64,000 bases of DNA from Aquipuribacter sp051216895 (lineage in GTDB: Bacteria; Actinomycetota; Actinomycetes; Actinomycetales; JBBAYJ01). Both the position numbers and the translations under genes were made by a program. The notes under the pieces were generated by a model. That model saw nothing but the letters and a program-made list of their open reading frames with translations. It was not told where the DNA came from and did not search any database. Shown in pieces: positions 41,805 through 50,944 of this stretch (position 1 is its first letter; every line of letters starts with the position of its first letter). The stretch spans positions 186,001-250,000 of the forward strand of contig NZ_JBPKAO010000004.1 in assembly GCF_051216895.1 (NCBI RefSeq). The letters run 5' to 3'.

Positions 41805-42685
41805 CCACCACCCTGGACCGTCCGACCGGCGTCCCGGCCCCGCACTCGCCGCCCCGGCGCAGGCGCCGCGCCAGCGTCAGCACGCTCCTCACGTACCTGA
41901 TCGCCGGCGTCGTCGCGCTGTTCTCGGTCGGGCCCGTGCTCTACGCGATCCTCAACGGGTTCCGCGACAACGGCCAGATCGCCTCGGCCCCCGTCGCCAT
42001 GCCGGACCCGTGGATCTTCGAGAAGTACGAGCTCGTGCTGACCAGCAGCGGGTTCTGGCGTCAGGTCCTGAACTCGGCCCTGGTGGCCGGTCTCACCACC
42101 GCGATCGTCGTGGTCTTCGGCGTGATGGCCGCCTACGCGCTGGCGCGCTACTCGTTCCGCGGTCGCGAAGGGGTCTACACGTTCTTCACCATCGGGCTGC
42201 TGTTCCCGCTGACGGTCGCGATCCTGCCGCTGTTCATCCTGGTCCGCAGCCTCGACCTGATGAACAACCCGCTGGGTGTCGCCCTGCCGCAGGCCGCGTT
42301 CGCGCTCCCGGTGACCATCGTGATCCTGCGCCCGTTCCTGCGGGCCCTGCCCCAGGAGCTCGAGGACGCCGCGATGATCGACGGCTGCAGCCGGCTGGGC
42401 TTCTTCCGCCGCATCGTGCTGCCACTGTCCGGACCCGGGCTGGTCACCGTCGGCGTGCTGGCGTTCGTCAACTCCTGGAACGCCTACCTGCTCCCGCTGC
42501 TGATCCTGGGCAGCCCGGACCAGTACACGCTGCCGCTGGGCACGGCCAACTTCTCCACCCAGTACACCTCGGACACCGCGGCCATCCTCGCCTTCGCGTC
42601 GCTGGCCATGATCCCGGCGCTCGTGTTCTTCCTGCTGGCCCAGCGCTGGATCGTCGGCGGGCTCGCGGGCGCGGTCAAGGGCTGA
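41801..42685 (+). CDS. sugar ABC permease 2 (MalG-type)
   Basis: 294 residues, second transmembrane subunit. Six membrane helices from about residue 27; the EAA loop is LEDAAMIDGCSRLGFFRRIV, intact (E-A-A-x2-D-G). The ATG overlaps the natural stop of permease 1 (ATGA). It is also in frame with the shifted reading of permease 1, which stays open from 40793 to 42685. No ATPase gene follows; a shared MsiK-like ATPase elsewhere is expected, as in Streptomyces. Confidence 0.95.
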   Translation: MTTTLDRPTGVPAPHSPPRRRRRASVSTLLTYLIAGVVALFSVGPVLYAILNGFRDNGQIASAPVAMPDPWIFEKYELVLTSSGFWRQVLNSALVAGLTTAIVVVFGVMAAYALARYSFRGREGVYTFFTIGLLFPLTVAILPLFILVRSLDLMNNPLGVALPQAAFALPVTIVILRPFLRALPQELEDAAMIDGCSRLGFFRRIVLPLSGPGLVTVGVLAFVNSWNAYLLPLLILGSPDQYTLPLGTANFSTQYTSDTAAILAFASLAMIPALVFFLLAQRWIVGGLAGAVKG

Positions 42686-42742
42686 GGCCACTCCACACGA
42701 CGGCCCCTGACCGGGCCGTCCCCTGAACGAAGGAGCACCACC

Positions 42743-45127
42743 ATGACGGACCTGCACGCGGGCCTCAGCGGCGCAGACGCCCTCGTCGCCCACGTCGGCG
42801 GACGCACGCCGACCCACGACCTCGGTCGCGACGGCGGGTCGGGCTTCTCCGACCGGGTGGTGGACCTGCTCGAGCAGATGACCCTGCCCGAGAAGCTCGC
42901 CCAGATCGTCGGGCTCTGGGTGGGCGCGGGAGACGAGGGCGAGGTGGTCGCCCCGCTGCAGGACGCCATGCTCGAGGACCAGTCCCCGGAGTTCGAGACG
43001 TTCGCGGCGAACGGCCTGGGCCACCTGACCCGGGTGTTCGGCACGAACCCGATCGAGCCCGCCGCCGGTCGCCGTCGGCTGCGCGAGCTGCAGCGCTGGC
43101 TGCGCACCGAGACCCGCCTCGGCATCCCCGCGATCGCCCACGAGGAGTGCCTGACCGGGCTCGCCGCGTGGCGCGCCACCACGTTCCCCACCCCGTTGGC
43201 GTGGGGCGCCAGCTTCGACCCGGAGCTCGTCGAGCAGATGGGTGCGGCGATCGGCGAGTCCCTCGACGCGCTGGGCGTGCACCAGGGCCTGGCGCCCGTC
43301 CTCGACGTGGTCCGCGACGCCCGCTGGGGCCGCGTCGAGGAGTGCATCGGCGAGGACCCCTACCTGGTCGGCACCGTCGGCACCGCCTACGTCCGCGGCG
43401 TGCAGAGCCAGGGCAAGGTGGCCACCCTCAAGCACTTCGTCGGCTACTCCGCCTCGCGCGCCGGGCGCAACCTGGCCCCGGTGCACGCCGGGCCGCGCGA
43501 GCTCGCCGACGTCCTGCTGCTGCCGTTCGAGATGGCCGTCCTGGACGGCGGGGCCCGTTCGGTGATGCACTCCTACACCGACGTCGACGGCGTCCCCGTG
43601 GCGTCCGACCGCCGCCTGCTGACCGAGCTGCTGCGCGACCGGTGGGGCTTCGAGGGCACGCTGGTGGCCGACTACTTCGGCGTCGCGTTCCTGCAGACGC
43701 TGCACGGCGTGGCCGGCGACCTCGGTCAGGCCGCCGGGCAGGCCTTGGCCGCGGGCGTCGACGTCGAGCTGCCGACCGGCAACGCCTACCTGGCGCCGCT
43801 GCAGCGCGCCGTGGAGGCGGGCGAGGTGCCCGTCGGGCTCGTCGACACCGCGGTGCTGCGGGTGCTGCGGCAGAAGGAGGAGCTCGGCCTGCTCGACGCC
43901 GACTTCGCCGAGCCCACCGCCCCCGGCGACCTGGACTCCGACGTCGACCTCGACCCGGCCGCGCACCGGGCCATCGCCGCCCGGCTGGCCGAGGAGTCCG
44001 TGGTGCTGCTGGCCAACGACGGCGTGCTGCCGCTGGCCGGCCCGTCGACGGTGGCCGTCATCGGCCCCAACTCGGCCCGGTCCGAGGCGCTCTTCGGCTG
44101 CTACTCCTTCGCCAACCACGTGCTGGAGCACCACCCCTCGGTCCCGCTCGGCCTGCCCGCGCCGACCGTCCTGGACGCCGTCCGGGCCGAGTGGCCCGGC
44201 GCCGAGGTCCGCGCGGCCGTCGGTTGCGCCGTGGACGACGGGGACCGCAGCGGTATCGCCGACGCGGTGAGCGCCGCGAGCGGCGCCGACGTCGCCGTCG
44301 TGGTGGTCGGTGACCAGGCCGGACTGTTCGGCCGGGGCACCGTGGGGGAGGGCTGCGACCGGGACGACCTGGAGCTGCCGGGTGTCCAGCGCGAGCTGGT
44401 CGAGGCCGTCCTGGCGACCGGCACCCCCGTGGTCATGGTGCTGCTCACCGGTCGGCCGTACGCGGTCGACTGGGCGCTGCAGCGCTGCGCCGCCGTGGTG
44501 CAGGCCTTCTTCCCCGGCGAGGAGGGGTCGGCCGCCGTCGCGGGCGTGCTGTCCGGCCGGGTCAACCCGTCGGGCCGGCTGCCCGTGAGCATCCCGCGCT
44601 CGGGCGGGTCGCAGCCGTACTCCTACCTGCACGCCCGCCTGGGCGGGGCGTCATCGGTGAGCAACCTGCCCACCGCGCCCGCCCTGCCGTTCGGCCACGG
44701 CCTCAGCTACTCCCGGTTCGTCTACGCCTCGCTGGAGCCGGCGGGCGGTCCCGTCCGCACCGACGGCGAGGTCGTCGTGGACGTCCGGCTGCGCAACGAC
44801 GGCGACCGCGACGGCGTCGAGGTGGTCCAGCTCTACGGTCACGACGTGGTCGGCTCCGTCACGCGCCCCGTCGCCCAGCTGCTCGCGTTCGCGCGGGTCG
44901 AGGTGGCCGCGGGCGAGCAGGTCACCGTGCGGTTCTCCGTCCCCACCTCGCGGCTGGCCCTCAGCGACCGGACCATGACGCGGGTCGTCGAGCCGGGCGA
45001 CGTCGAGATGTGGGTCGGCACCTGCCAGACCCGCGCGGCCGAGTCCCGGGTCACCCTGGTCGGTGGCGTGCACCAGCTCACGCTGGACTGCCCGCGCGTC
45101 TCCCGCACGGAGGTCACCCGCGCCTGA
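42743..45127 (+). CDS. GH3 glycosidase (beta-xylosidase/beta-glucosidase)
   Basis: 794 residues, glycoside hydrolase family 3, no signal peptide, so cytoplasmic. N-terminal TIM barrel: KLAQIVGLW, GIPAIAHEECLTGL, KHFVGYSASRAGRN and nucleophile Asp310 in TLVADYFGV. Second domain: VVLLANDGVLPL, and GEGCDRDDLELPGVQ with an acid/base candidate Glu. C-terminal fibronectin-III-like domain after FGHGLSYSRF. Probably releases xylose from imported xylo-oligosaccharides (BxlA-like); glucosidase activity possible. ATG 42743 with GAAGGAG upstream. A hairpin follows the stop. Confidence 0.94.
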   Translation: MTDLHAGLSGADALVAHVGGRTPTHDLGRDGGSGFSDRVVDLLEQMTLPEKLAQIVGLWVGAGDEGEVVAPLQDAMLEDQSPEFETFAANGLGHLTRVFGTNPIEPAAGRRRLRELQRWLRTETRLGIPAIAHEECLTGLAAWRATTFPTPLAWGASFDPELVEQMGAAIGESLDALGVHQGLAPVLDVVRDARWGRVEECIGEDPYLVGTVGTAYVRGVQSQGKVATLKHFVGYSASRAGRNLAPVHAGPRELADVLLLPFEMAVLDGGARSVMHSYTDVDGVPVASDRRLLTELLRDRWGFEGTLVADYFGVAFLQTLHGVAGDLGQAAGQALAAGVDVELPTGNAYLAPLQRAVEAGEVPVGLVDTAVLRVLRQKEELGLLDADFAEPTAPGDLDSDVDLDPAAHRAIAARLAEESVVLLANDGVLPLAGPSTVAVIGPNSARSEALFGCYSFANHVLEHHPSVPLGLPAPTVLDAVRAEWPGAEVRAAVGCAVDDGDRSGIADAVSAASGADVAVVVVGDQAGLFGRGTVGEGCDRDDLELPGVQRELVEAVLATGTPVVMVLLTGRPYAVDWALQRCAAVVQAFFPGEEGSAAVAGVLSGRVNPSGRLPVSIPRSGGSQPYSYLHARLGGASSVSNLPTAPALPFGHGLSYSRFVYASLEPAGGPVRTDGEVVVDVRLRNDGDRDGVEVVQLYGHDVVGSVTRPVAQLLAFARVEVAAGEQVTVRFSVPTSRLALSDRTMTRVVEPGDVEMWVGTCQTRAAESRVTLVGGVHQLTLDCPRVSRTEVTRA

Positions 45128-45141
45128 CGGCGCCCCAGATC

Positions 45142-45202
45142 CAGCTGTGGGTCGGGTCCGGCCCGATCGCCTGCCCGGGCCAGGGGACCCGGCCCACAGC
45201 TG
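45142..45202 (+). terminator. terminator after the GH3 gene
   Basis: CAGCTGTGGGTCGGGTCC pairs with GGACCCGGCCCACAGCTG (one G-U/mismatch in 18), loop 25 nt, 15 bp after the stop; end of the transporter-GH3 operon. Confidence 0.75.
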
Positions 45203-45308
45203 CACCAAGGGGTTCTCCCGGGACGGTCCGGGCGGCCTGGTCGCTGCTGCCGGGGGCGCCCCGTGGGCGCCGGTGGTGCCGTTGGCGCCCGGGGGTGAGA
45301 ATCCACGC

Positions 45309-46445
45309 ATGGATCTGGACGACCTCCGCGCCCTGGCCCGGTCGGCGCCGTGGCGCTGGCGCACGCTCCGGCTGGCCGTCACCTGGCACGGTGGACAGGG
45401 CCCGGACGGGCCGCTGCCCGCCGTCGAGGGTGACCCGGTCCGCGCCTGGGTGGACGGCCGGCACGGCCTGCGCGTCGAGGACCTGGCCACCGGGCGGCTG
45501 CTGAGCGCCGAGTGGGAGGAGAGCCCGGGCGGGTGGCGCCCCACCGGTCGGGCGGGCGCCGCGCTGGCCGAGCGCAGGGGGCTGCCCGTGCAGCACGAGC
45601 TCGGCGAGTGGGCGGTCGGACCGGCCGACTACGGGGTGGACGACCCGCGGGCACCCCGACCGACGCTGCGCGGGGACGGGCTCGTCGCCGCACGACCGGC
45701 GGTCGGGGACGGTCCGGACGACGGGCTCGACTACGGCAACCTGCCGTGGCGCACCTACCAGTGGGTCGCGATGCTGGACCCGTGGGAGCTGGCCGACGGG
45801 TCGGTGTCGACCGAGGACGGCGGACGGGGCGGGCGCGACCCTGCGGTGCCGCCGGTGCGCCTCGTCCCGCCGGTGTCCGGCGGGCCGCTGGACGGCGGGC
45901 CGCCGGACGGCGGGCCGCTGGACGGCGGGCCGCCGGACGGCGGGCCGCTGGACGGCGGGCCGCCGGACGGCGGGCCGCTGGACGGCGGGCCGCCGGACGG
46001 CGGGCCGCTGGACGGCGGGCCGCCGGACGGCGGGCCGCTGGACGGCGGGCCGCCGGACGGCGGGCCGCTGGACGGCGGGCCGCCGGACGGCGGGCCGGCG
46101 GATGCGGCGAGGGCCGTCGACCACCAGGGCCGCGCCGCGTGGGAGGCGGTGGTCGCACCGACGGCCGCCTACGACCCCCGGTGCTCCTGCTGCCCCCTGC
46201 TGCCCGGTGAAGTGGCCTCCCGCCGGCTCCTGGCTGACGGCGGCGCCTCCCCGGCCCGGCTCGACGGGGCGTCGAGCGGCTGGCCGACCGCGCACCGCGT
46301 CCGGCTCGACGCGGCGACGGGGGTGGTCGTCGAGCTCGAGCAGGTCGACGGGCACGGGGCCGGGCAGGGCTGGACGGCGGTGGTCGAGGCCGTGGACGAG
46401 CGGTACGACCGGTCCGTGTTCGGCCGTCCGCCCCGGGCGCGGTGA
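45309..46445 (+). CDS. hypothetical protein with a GGPLDGGPPD repeat spacer
   Basis: 378 residues; no family recognised. The N-terminal half (residues 1-170) is a folded-looking domain with WRWRTLRLAVTWHG and a YGNLPWRTYQWVAMLDPWEL motif. A 70-residue spacer of seven identical decapeptides GGPLDGGPPD follows (from residue 191). The C-terminal third has a Cys cluster in DPRCSCCPLLPGEVA and ends with GWTAVVEAVDERYD. No signal peptide or membrane span. Between the GH3 terminator and the secreted xylanase, but no evidence ties it to xylan. ATG 45309. Confidence 0.7.
   Translation: MDLDDLRALARSAPWRWRTLRLAVTWHGGQGPDGPLPAVEGDPVRAWVDGRHGLRVEDLATGRLLSAEWEESPGGWRPTGRAGAALAERRGLPVQHELGEWAVGPADYGVDDPRAPRPTLRGDGLVAARPAVGDGPDDGLDYGNLPWRTYQWVAMLDPWELADGSVSTEDGGRGGRDPAVPPVRLVPPVSGGPLDGGPPDGGPLDGGPPDGGPLDGGPPDGGPLDGGPPDGGPLDGGPPDGGPLDGGPPDGGPLDGGPPDGGPADAARAVDHQGRAAWEAVVAPTAAYDPRCSCCPLLPGEVASRRLLADGGASPARLDGASSGWPTAHRVRLDAATGVVVELEQVDGHGAGQGWTAVVEAVDERYDRSVFGRPPRAR
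45879..46088 (+). repeat. seven tandem 30-bp repeats
   Basis: Seven 30-bp units in register, identical at DNA level as far as read, encoding GGPLDGGPPD; a partial eighth (GGCGGGCCG) follows. Unit length is a multiple of 3, so copy-number change alters linker length without breaking the frame. Confidence 0.93.
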
Positions 46446-46523
46446 CCACCGGCTCCGCGAGCCATCTGCACGCCGTCCCCGGGGTGTCCCCGGACGACCC
46501 CTTGCGGTCGGGGCCCCACGCAC

Positions 46524-46560
46524 GACAGCGCCCCCCGGTGGTGCACCGGAGGGCGCTGTC
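46524..46560. terminator. bidirectional terminator between the repeat protein and secreted xylanase genes
   Basis: GACAGCGCCCCCCGGTG pairs with CACCGGAGGGCGCTGTC (16 of 17), loop of 3 nt, between convergent genes. Confidence 0.8.
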
Positions 46561-46589
46561 GGTCGGGTGCGGGTGGTGCAGGTCGTGCG

Positions 46590-49500
46590 TCAGCCCCGGG
46601 CACCCCCGGGCACCCGGATCGGCACGGTCGGGCCGGTGACGACGACGCCGGTCGACGCCGTCACCTCACCGGCCGTCGCGACGACGGATTGCCGCCCGCG
46701 GTCGGCCGTGCGCGGCACGGTCACGGCGGCCGAGGCCGCCCCGTCCGCCCCGACGACGACGTCGGTGGTCGCGACCACCACGTCCCGGCGGCCCTGCAGC
46801 TGGACCGTCACCGTGCTTCCGGGCAGGTACCCCGTCAGCTGCACGGCCACCGGGTCGCCCGCACGGACCGTGCGGGCGGCCGTGACGACCGGGTCGGGCT
46901 CGGGCTGCGGCTCGGTCGCGGCCTCGACGAGCTGGGCGACCCCCCACCGGCTGGTGGTCTGGTAGCCCTGGCCGGTCGGGTCCGCCCACGAGCGGATCGA
47001 CGTGCGCGCCCCGTTCGAGGCGTCGTTCACCTGCACGTCGAAGCCGTGGAACGTGTTGACGCCCGAGGAGTCGAGCAGGCTGATCGCCGCCTCCACGACG
47101 TAGCCGCCGTCGACGACCGACGTCTCGCTCCGCAGCCGGTTGACCTGGAAGGCCTCGTCCCCGGTGCCGAACGAGGTCTGGTTCAGGTAGCTGATCCGGA
47201 TCTGCGTGTCGTCGTAGCGGTAGGGCCCGCTGCGGACGTTGCCGGCGTCCAGGAAGATCTCGACCGAGTCCTGGATCCACGGGTCGGAGCCCGACGCGTC
47301 GAGCACCGGGTCGGTGACCTCCGCGAGCACGTACAGCGTGGTGCCCTGCCACAGGGTGCGGACCTCGGCGGTGGCGCCACCGGTGCCCTCGATCTGCTTG
47401 TCGGTGGTGATGACGTCAGCACCCGCCCAGACGTCGTCGACCTCGCCGTCGATGACCGGGGCCACCGCGGTCTGCGGCACCTCGGTGTACGACAGCGGCT
47501 CGACGAGGGTGAGCGTGCCCAGGGCGCCGGCCAGGTTCCAGGCGACGGTCTCGGCGCCGTCGGTGACGCGCAGGTCGAACATCACCTGCTCGCCCTCGGC
47601 CAGCCCGGTCACGGGCAGCCGGACGACCGCCGACCAGCCGGTCTCCGTCTGCGTGACGACGGACTGCGCGTCGCCGGAGCCGTCACGGGAGACGGTCCAG
47701 CTCTGCTCGCCGACGACCAGCTCGACCGAGTCGGTCGCCTCGACGTCCGCGTCCTCGACCTCGACGTAGGCGGTGAGGTGGTCGCTCTCCCAGCGGAGCT
47801 GGAACGCTGCGACCCCGTCGACGTCGTTGAGGGGCAGCTGCGACCACGCGAGCGCGTCGGTCGCCCCCGGGGCGACGGGGACGTCGCCGCGGAACACGAA
47901 CGCCGAGCGCTGCCGGGCGGGCAGGTCGCCGTCGACGGCCCCGTAGTAGGCGGGCTTGGCCTGCAGGGCGCTGTCGAACAGCAGCGGGTCGCCGTTGGCC
48001 GCCCGCCAGCTGCGGTTGTCGGTCAGACCCCACACGGTGACGGAGAAGAGCTGGTCGGCGTACTCGCGGAACGCCCGGAAGGCGTCGCGGTAGTAGTAGC
48101 CCTGCTCGACGAGCAGCGCCTCGGTCACCGGGGTGCCGGTGGTGACGTCGAGCTCGGTCACCACCTGCTGCAGCGGCAGGTCCGAGAAGCGTGCGAGGGC
48201 CGCTTCCAGGTTGGCCACCGGCATCGCGAGGCTGACGTGGAACTGGTGCCCCACGCCGTCGATGGGCACGTCCCGGGCGAGCAGCCGCTCGACCAGGGCG
48301 CGGTAGCGGTCCTGCTTGCCGGACTGCTCGGTGTTGTAGTCGTTGATGAACAGCGTGACGGGTCGGTCGCTGCCGTCGGCCGCGAACTCGTCGTTGAACG
48401 CCTCGTCCGCGTAGCGGAACGACAGGTCGATGAACTCCTCGCCCAGCACGCGGTACCACTCGCTGCGGCGCAGGCCGTCGGCCTCGGCGCGGCCGTCGGA
48501 CACGACCTCGTTGATGACGTCGAACGACGTGACCGGGTTGGTGTCGCTGCCGAACTCGCCGTACCCGCCGCCGGTGCTCAGCGACTCGGCCACGTCGAAG
48601 ATGTGCGTGCGCATCCGCTCGCGGAGCACCTGCTTGTCGGCCTCGGTCGTGCCCAGCGGGGTGCCGTCGGCGTTCTGGAAGAACCACGCGGGGGTCTGCG
48701 CGTGCCACACCAGGACGTGTCCGTACAGGTCGAGGTCGTTGTCGACCGCGTAGTCCATGAGCGCCGTGGACTCCGCGCTGATGCGGAACCTGCGGTCGGC
48801 GCCGTAGAAGCCTTCGGGCTTCATGGCGTTCTCGGCCGTGATCTGGTTGAAGTGACGCGTCAGCAGCTGCGAGGCCGAGCCGGTGGTCTCCCGGGTGTCG
48901 ATGGCCACGCCCATCGGGAAGTCGACCGTGTCCTTGAGCGGGGTGATGTCCTGGATGACGGGGGGCGTCTGGGCGGTGATGACGATGTCGTCGACCAGCA
49001 GGTCGGCCGAGCTGCCCGAGGGGAACGCCGTCTCGAAGTACAGGAACGACGCGTCCGCGTCCGGCGCCTGGTAGGTCGCGGTGACCTGCGTCCAGGCGTC
49101 GGAGCGGATGCCCGGGAACTGCCCGACGGTGACGAACGACTGGGTGCCGCCGGTGGTGCGCTGCATCGACAGCCAGACGTCGGCCGGGGCAGCGCCCGCG
49201 CCGAGCCGGACCCAGGCGCTGACGGAGTAGGACGTGCCGGTCTGCAGCACGTTCGTGAGGTCACGGCCGATGCCGTCGCCCTGGGAGGTGCGGTTGCTCA
49301 CCAGCGCGGAGAAGTCACCGGTGTTGGCGACGGTGTCGGTGACCGCCACGGTGGGCGGGCCCTGCGCGTCGGCGCGGGGGCCCCAGCCGTCGAGGCCGTC
49401 CTCGAAGTCGGTCTCCAGCACCACGCCCCCGGTGGGGGGCGGCGGGTCCGTGTCGGTCGACTCCCGCGTGATGACGAGGTCGTCCACCAGGTAGTCGTAG

Positions 49501-50009
49501 GGGCCCGCGAGCGCCCCGGTGCCCAGGTAGACCCGGGTCTGCGGGTCGCTGCCGGCGGGAGGGGTGTAGGTGCCCGTCACCGTCGTCCACGCGTCGGCCG
49601 TCATCGTGGTGTTGCCGACCCAGGTGAACGTCGGGTTGACGACGAACCGCACCCCGGCCGAGCCCGCGGTGCCGGGCGCGAGCCGCGCCCGCATCGAGAA
49701 CGTGTGCTCGACACCTGGTGTCAGCACCCCGGGCGGGGTCTGGATGCCGTCGAAGTCGTTGGCGCGGTTGCCGACGCGCAGCGCGTTGTTGCCGTCGACG
49801 GGCTCGACCGTGAGCGTGGGCCCGCCGCTCTGGCTCCACGGCGCGATGGTGCCGTCGGAGAAGTCGGTGCTCACCACGACCACCGGGTCGGCGGTGGTGG
49901 TGTCGTCCTCGGCCGCGGCGGCGGGCAGCGTTGACGCTGCCCCGCCGGCCAGGAGGAGGGCCAGCAGGCCCGCCCCCCACGGCGCACGACGTAGGTGGTT
50001 CCGTGGCAT
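46590..50009 (-). CDS. secreted multidomain GH10 xylanase
   Basis: 1139 residues, extracellular. Signal peptide 1-33 (LLALLLAGGAASTLPAAAA). Two CBM4/9/22-type carbohydrate-binding modules (about 45-190 and 200-345, each ending DLVITR/DIVITA-like), the GH10 catalytic barrel (about 350-710) with GHVLVWHAQTPAWF, acid/base Glu501 in FDVINEVV and nucleophile Glu619 in VVTELDVTT. Then a CBM9-like region (about 855-1045; VAPVIDGEVDDVWAGAD, GYVVEAAISLL) and an Ig-like end. No wall anchor. ATG 50009 with AAGGGG upstream. A LacI operator core lies 97 bp upstream, linking it to the transporter operon. Confidence 0.95.
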   Translation of the reverse strand: MPRNHLRRAPWGAGLLALLLAGGAASTLPAAAAEDDTTTADPVVVVSTDFSDGTIAPWSQSGGPTLTVEPVDGNNALRVGNRANDFDGIQTPPGVLTPGVEHTFSMRARLAPGTAGSAGVRFVVNPTFTWVGNTTMTADAWTTVTGTYTPPAGSDPQTRVYLGTGALAGPYDYLVDDLVITRESTDTDPPPPTGGVVLETDFEDGLDGWGPRADAQGPPTVAVTDTVANTGDFSALVSNRTSQGDGIGRDLTNVLQTGTSYSVSAWVRLGAGAAPADVWLSMQRTTGGTQSFVTVGQFPGIRSDAWTQVTATYQAPDADASFLYFETAFPSGSSADLLVDDIVITAQTPPVIQDITPLKDTVDFPMGVAIDTRETTGSASQLLTRHFNQITAENAMKPEGFYGADRRFRISAESTALMDYAVDNDLDLYGHVLVWHAQTPAWFFQNADGTPLGTTEADKQVLRERMRTHIFDVAESLSTGGGYGEFGSDTNPVTSFDVINEVVSDGRAEADGLRRSEWYRVLGEEFIDLSFRYADEAFNDEFAADGSDRPVTLFINDYNTEQSGKQDRYRALVERLLARDVPIDGVGHQFHVSLAMPVANLEAALARFSDLPLQQVVTELDVTTGTPVTEALLVEQGYYYRDAFRAFREYADQLFSVTVWGLTDNRSWRAANGDPLLFDSALQAKPAYYGAVDGDLPARQRSAFVFRGDVPVAPGATDALAWSQLPLNDVDGVAAFQLRWESDHLTAYVEVEDADVEATDSVELVVGEQSWTVSRDGSGDAQSVVTQTETGWSAVVRLPVTGLAEGEQVMFDLRVTDGAETVAWNLAGALGTLTLVEPLSYTEVPQTAVAPVIDGEVDDVWAGADVITTDKQIEGTGGATAEVRTLWQGTTLYVLAEVTDPVLDASGSDPWIQDSVEIFLDAGNVRSGPYRYDDTQIRISYLNQTSFGTGDEAFQVNRLRSETSVVDGGYVVEAAISLLDSSGVNTFHGFDVQVNDASNGARTSIRSWADPTGQGYQTTSRWGVAQLVEAATEPQPEPDPVVTAARTVRAGDPVAVQLTGYLPGSTVTVQLQGRRDVVVATTDVVVGADGAASAAVTVPRTADRGRQSVVATAGEVTASTGVVVTGPTVPIRVPGGARG

Positions 50010-50105
50010 CTGATCGCCCCTTCGCGATGGATGTGGGTGGGTGCCGACCACGTCGACGCGGTCGCCCGCCCCCTTTCTACCTGCGATTCGGCCGATTGTG
50101 TAGAA

Positions 50106-50119
50106 CGTTATCGAAAACG
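50106..50119. promoter_or_regulatory. LacI-type operator before the secreted xylanase
   Basis: CGTTATCGAAAACG matches the palindrome at 39264-39277 in 13 of 14 bases. Both sites continue with A after the core, and the local DNA is AT-rich. Confidence 0.72.
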
Positions 50120-50201
50120 ATCTCGAAACCGGCGGTAGCAAGCGTTTCGACGGGCGTCCGGGTCCCGTCCGGGACCCGTCCGGGACCGGCCCGTCGGCGG
50201 C

Positions 50202-50822
50202 CTACTCGAACCGCGACGGGTCCCCGGCGCCGACCCGCACGACCTCGGGCGCACCGGAGGAGAGGTCGACCACGGTCGTGGGCTCGGTCCCGCAGTCGCC
50301 GGCGTCCACCACGGCGTCGACGACGTGGTCCAGACGTTCCTTGATCGCCCAGCCGTCCGTCATCACCTCGTCGCTGTCGGGCAGCAGCAGGGTGCTGGAC
50401 AGCAGCGGCTCGCCCAGCTCGCGCAGCAGCGCGGACACGAACGGGTGGTCGGGGATCCGGACCCCGACGGTCTTCTTGCGCGGGTGCGCCAGGCGGCGGG
50501 GGACCTCCTTGGTCGCCGGCAGGATGAACGTGTACGGGCCGGGCGTCACCGCCTTGACCGCGCGGAAGGCGGAGTTGTCCAGCTGCACGAGCTGCCCGAG
50601 CTGGGCGAAGTCGGCGCAGACGAGGGTGAAGTGGTGCTTGTCGTCCAGCGCCCGGATCCGCCGGATCCGGTCCGGACCGGTGCGGCTGTCGAGGTGGCAG
50701 CCCAGCGCGTAGCTGGAGTCGGTGGGGTAGGCGATCAGCGCGTCGTCGCGGAGCATCGCGGCGACCTGCGCGACGCTGCGCGGCTGCGGGTCCTGCGGGT
50801 GGACGTCGACGTACCTGGCCAT
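50202..50822 (-). CDS. YciO/Sua5/YrdC-domain protein
   Basis: 206 residues, YrdC-like RNA-binding/AMP-transfer fold. VAAMLRDDALIAYPTDSSYA, RIRRIRALDDKHHFTL, TPGPYTFILPATKEVPRRL and KTVGVRIPDHPFVSALL match the YciO subgroup more than TsaC/Sua5, which carries the threonylcarbamoyl-AMP synthesis function. Its role is therefore uncertain. ATG 50822 with TACGCT 5 nt upstream. Confidence 0.9.
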   Translation of the reverse strand: MARYVDVHPQDPQPRSVAQVAAMLRDDALIAYPTDSSYALGCHLDSRTGPDRIRRIRALDDKHHFTLVCADFAQLGQLVQLDNSAFRAVKAVTPGPYTFILPATKEVPRRLAHPRKKTVGVRIPDHPFVSALLRELGEPLLSSTLLLPDSDEVMTDGWAIKERLDHVVDAVVDAGDCGTEPTTVVDLSSGAPEVVRVGAGDPSRFE

Positions 50823-50827
50823 GCCCC

Positions 50828-50833
50828 AGCGTA
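50828..50833 (-). promoter_or_regulatory. leaderless -10 hexamer for the YciO-like gene
   Basis: Minus-strand TACGCT, 5 nt before the ATG at 50822; the shortest spacing of the set. Confidence 0.45.
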
Positions 50834-50944
50834 GGCCGAGGGCGGACCTAGGTCCCGTTCCCGGGTGCACGTCCAGGCATAGGTTCGAGGTGTCCTCGAG
50901 AGGTCCCGCGGAGGTCCTCGACACAGCGGAGAGCGGAGAGCGTC

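Noticed and set aside
46689..49934. A very long open frame on the plus strand opposite the secreted xylanase
   Set aside because: High G+C leaves antisense frames open. Its protein is Arg/Val/Gly-rich low complexity, while the minus strand gives clear GH10 and binding-module sequence.
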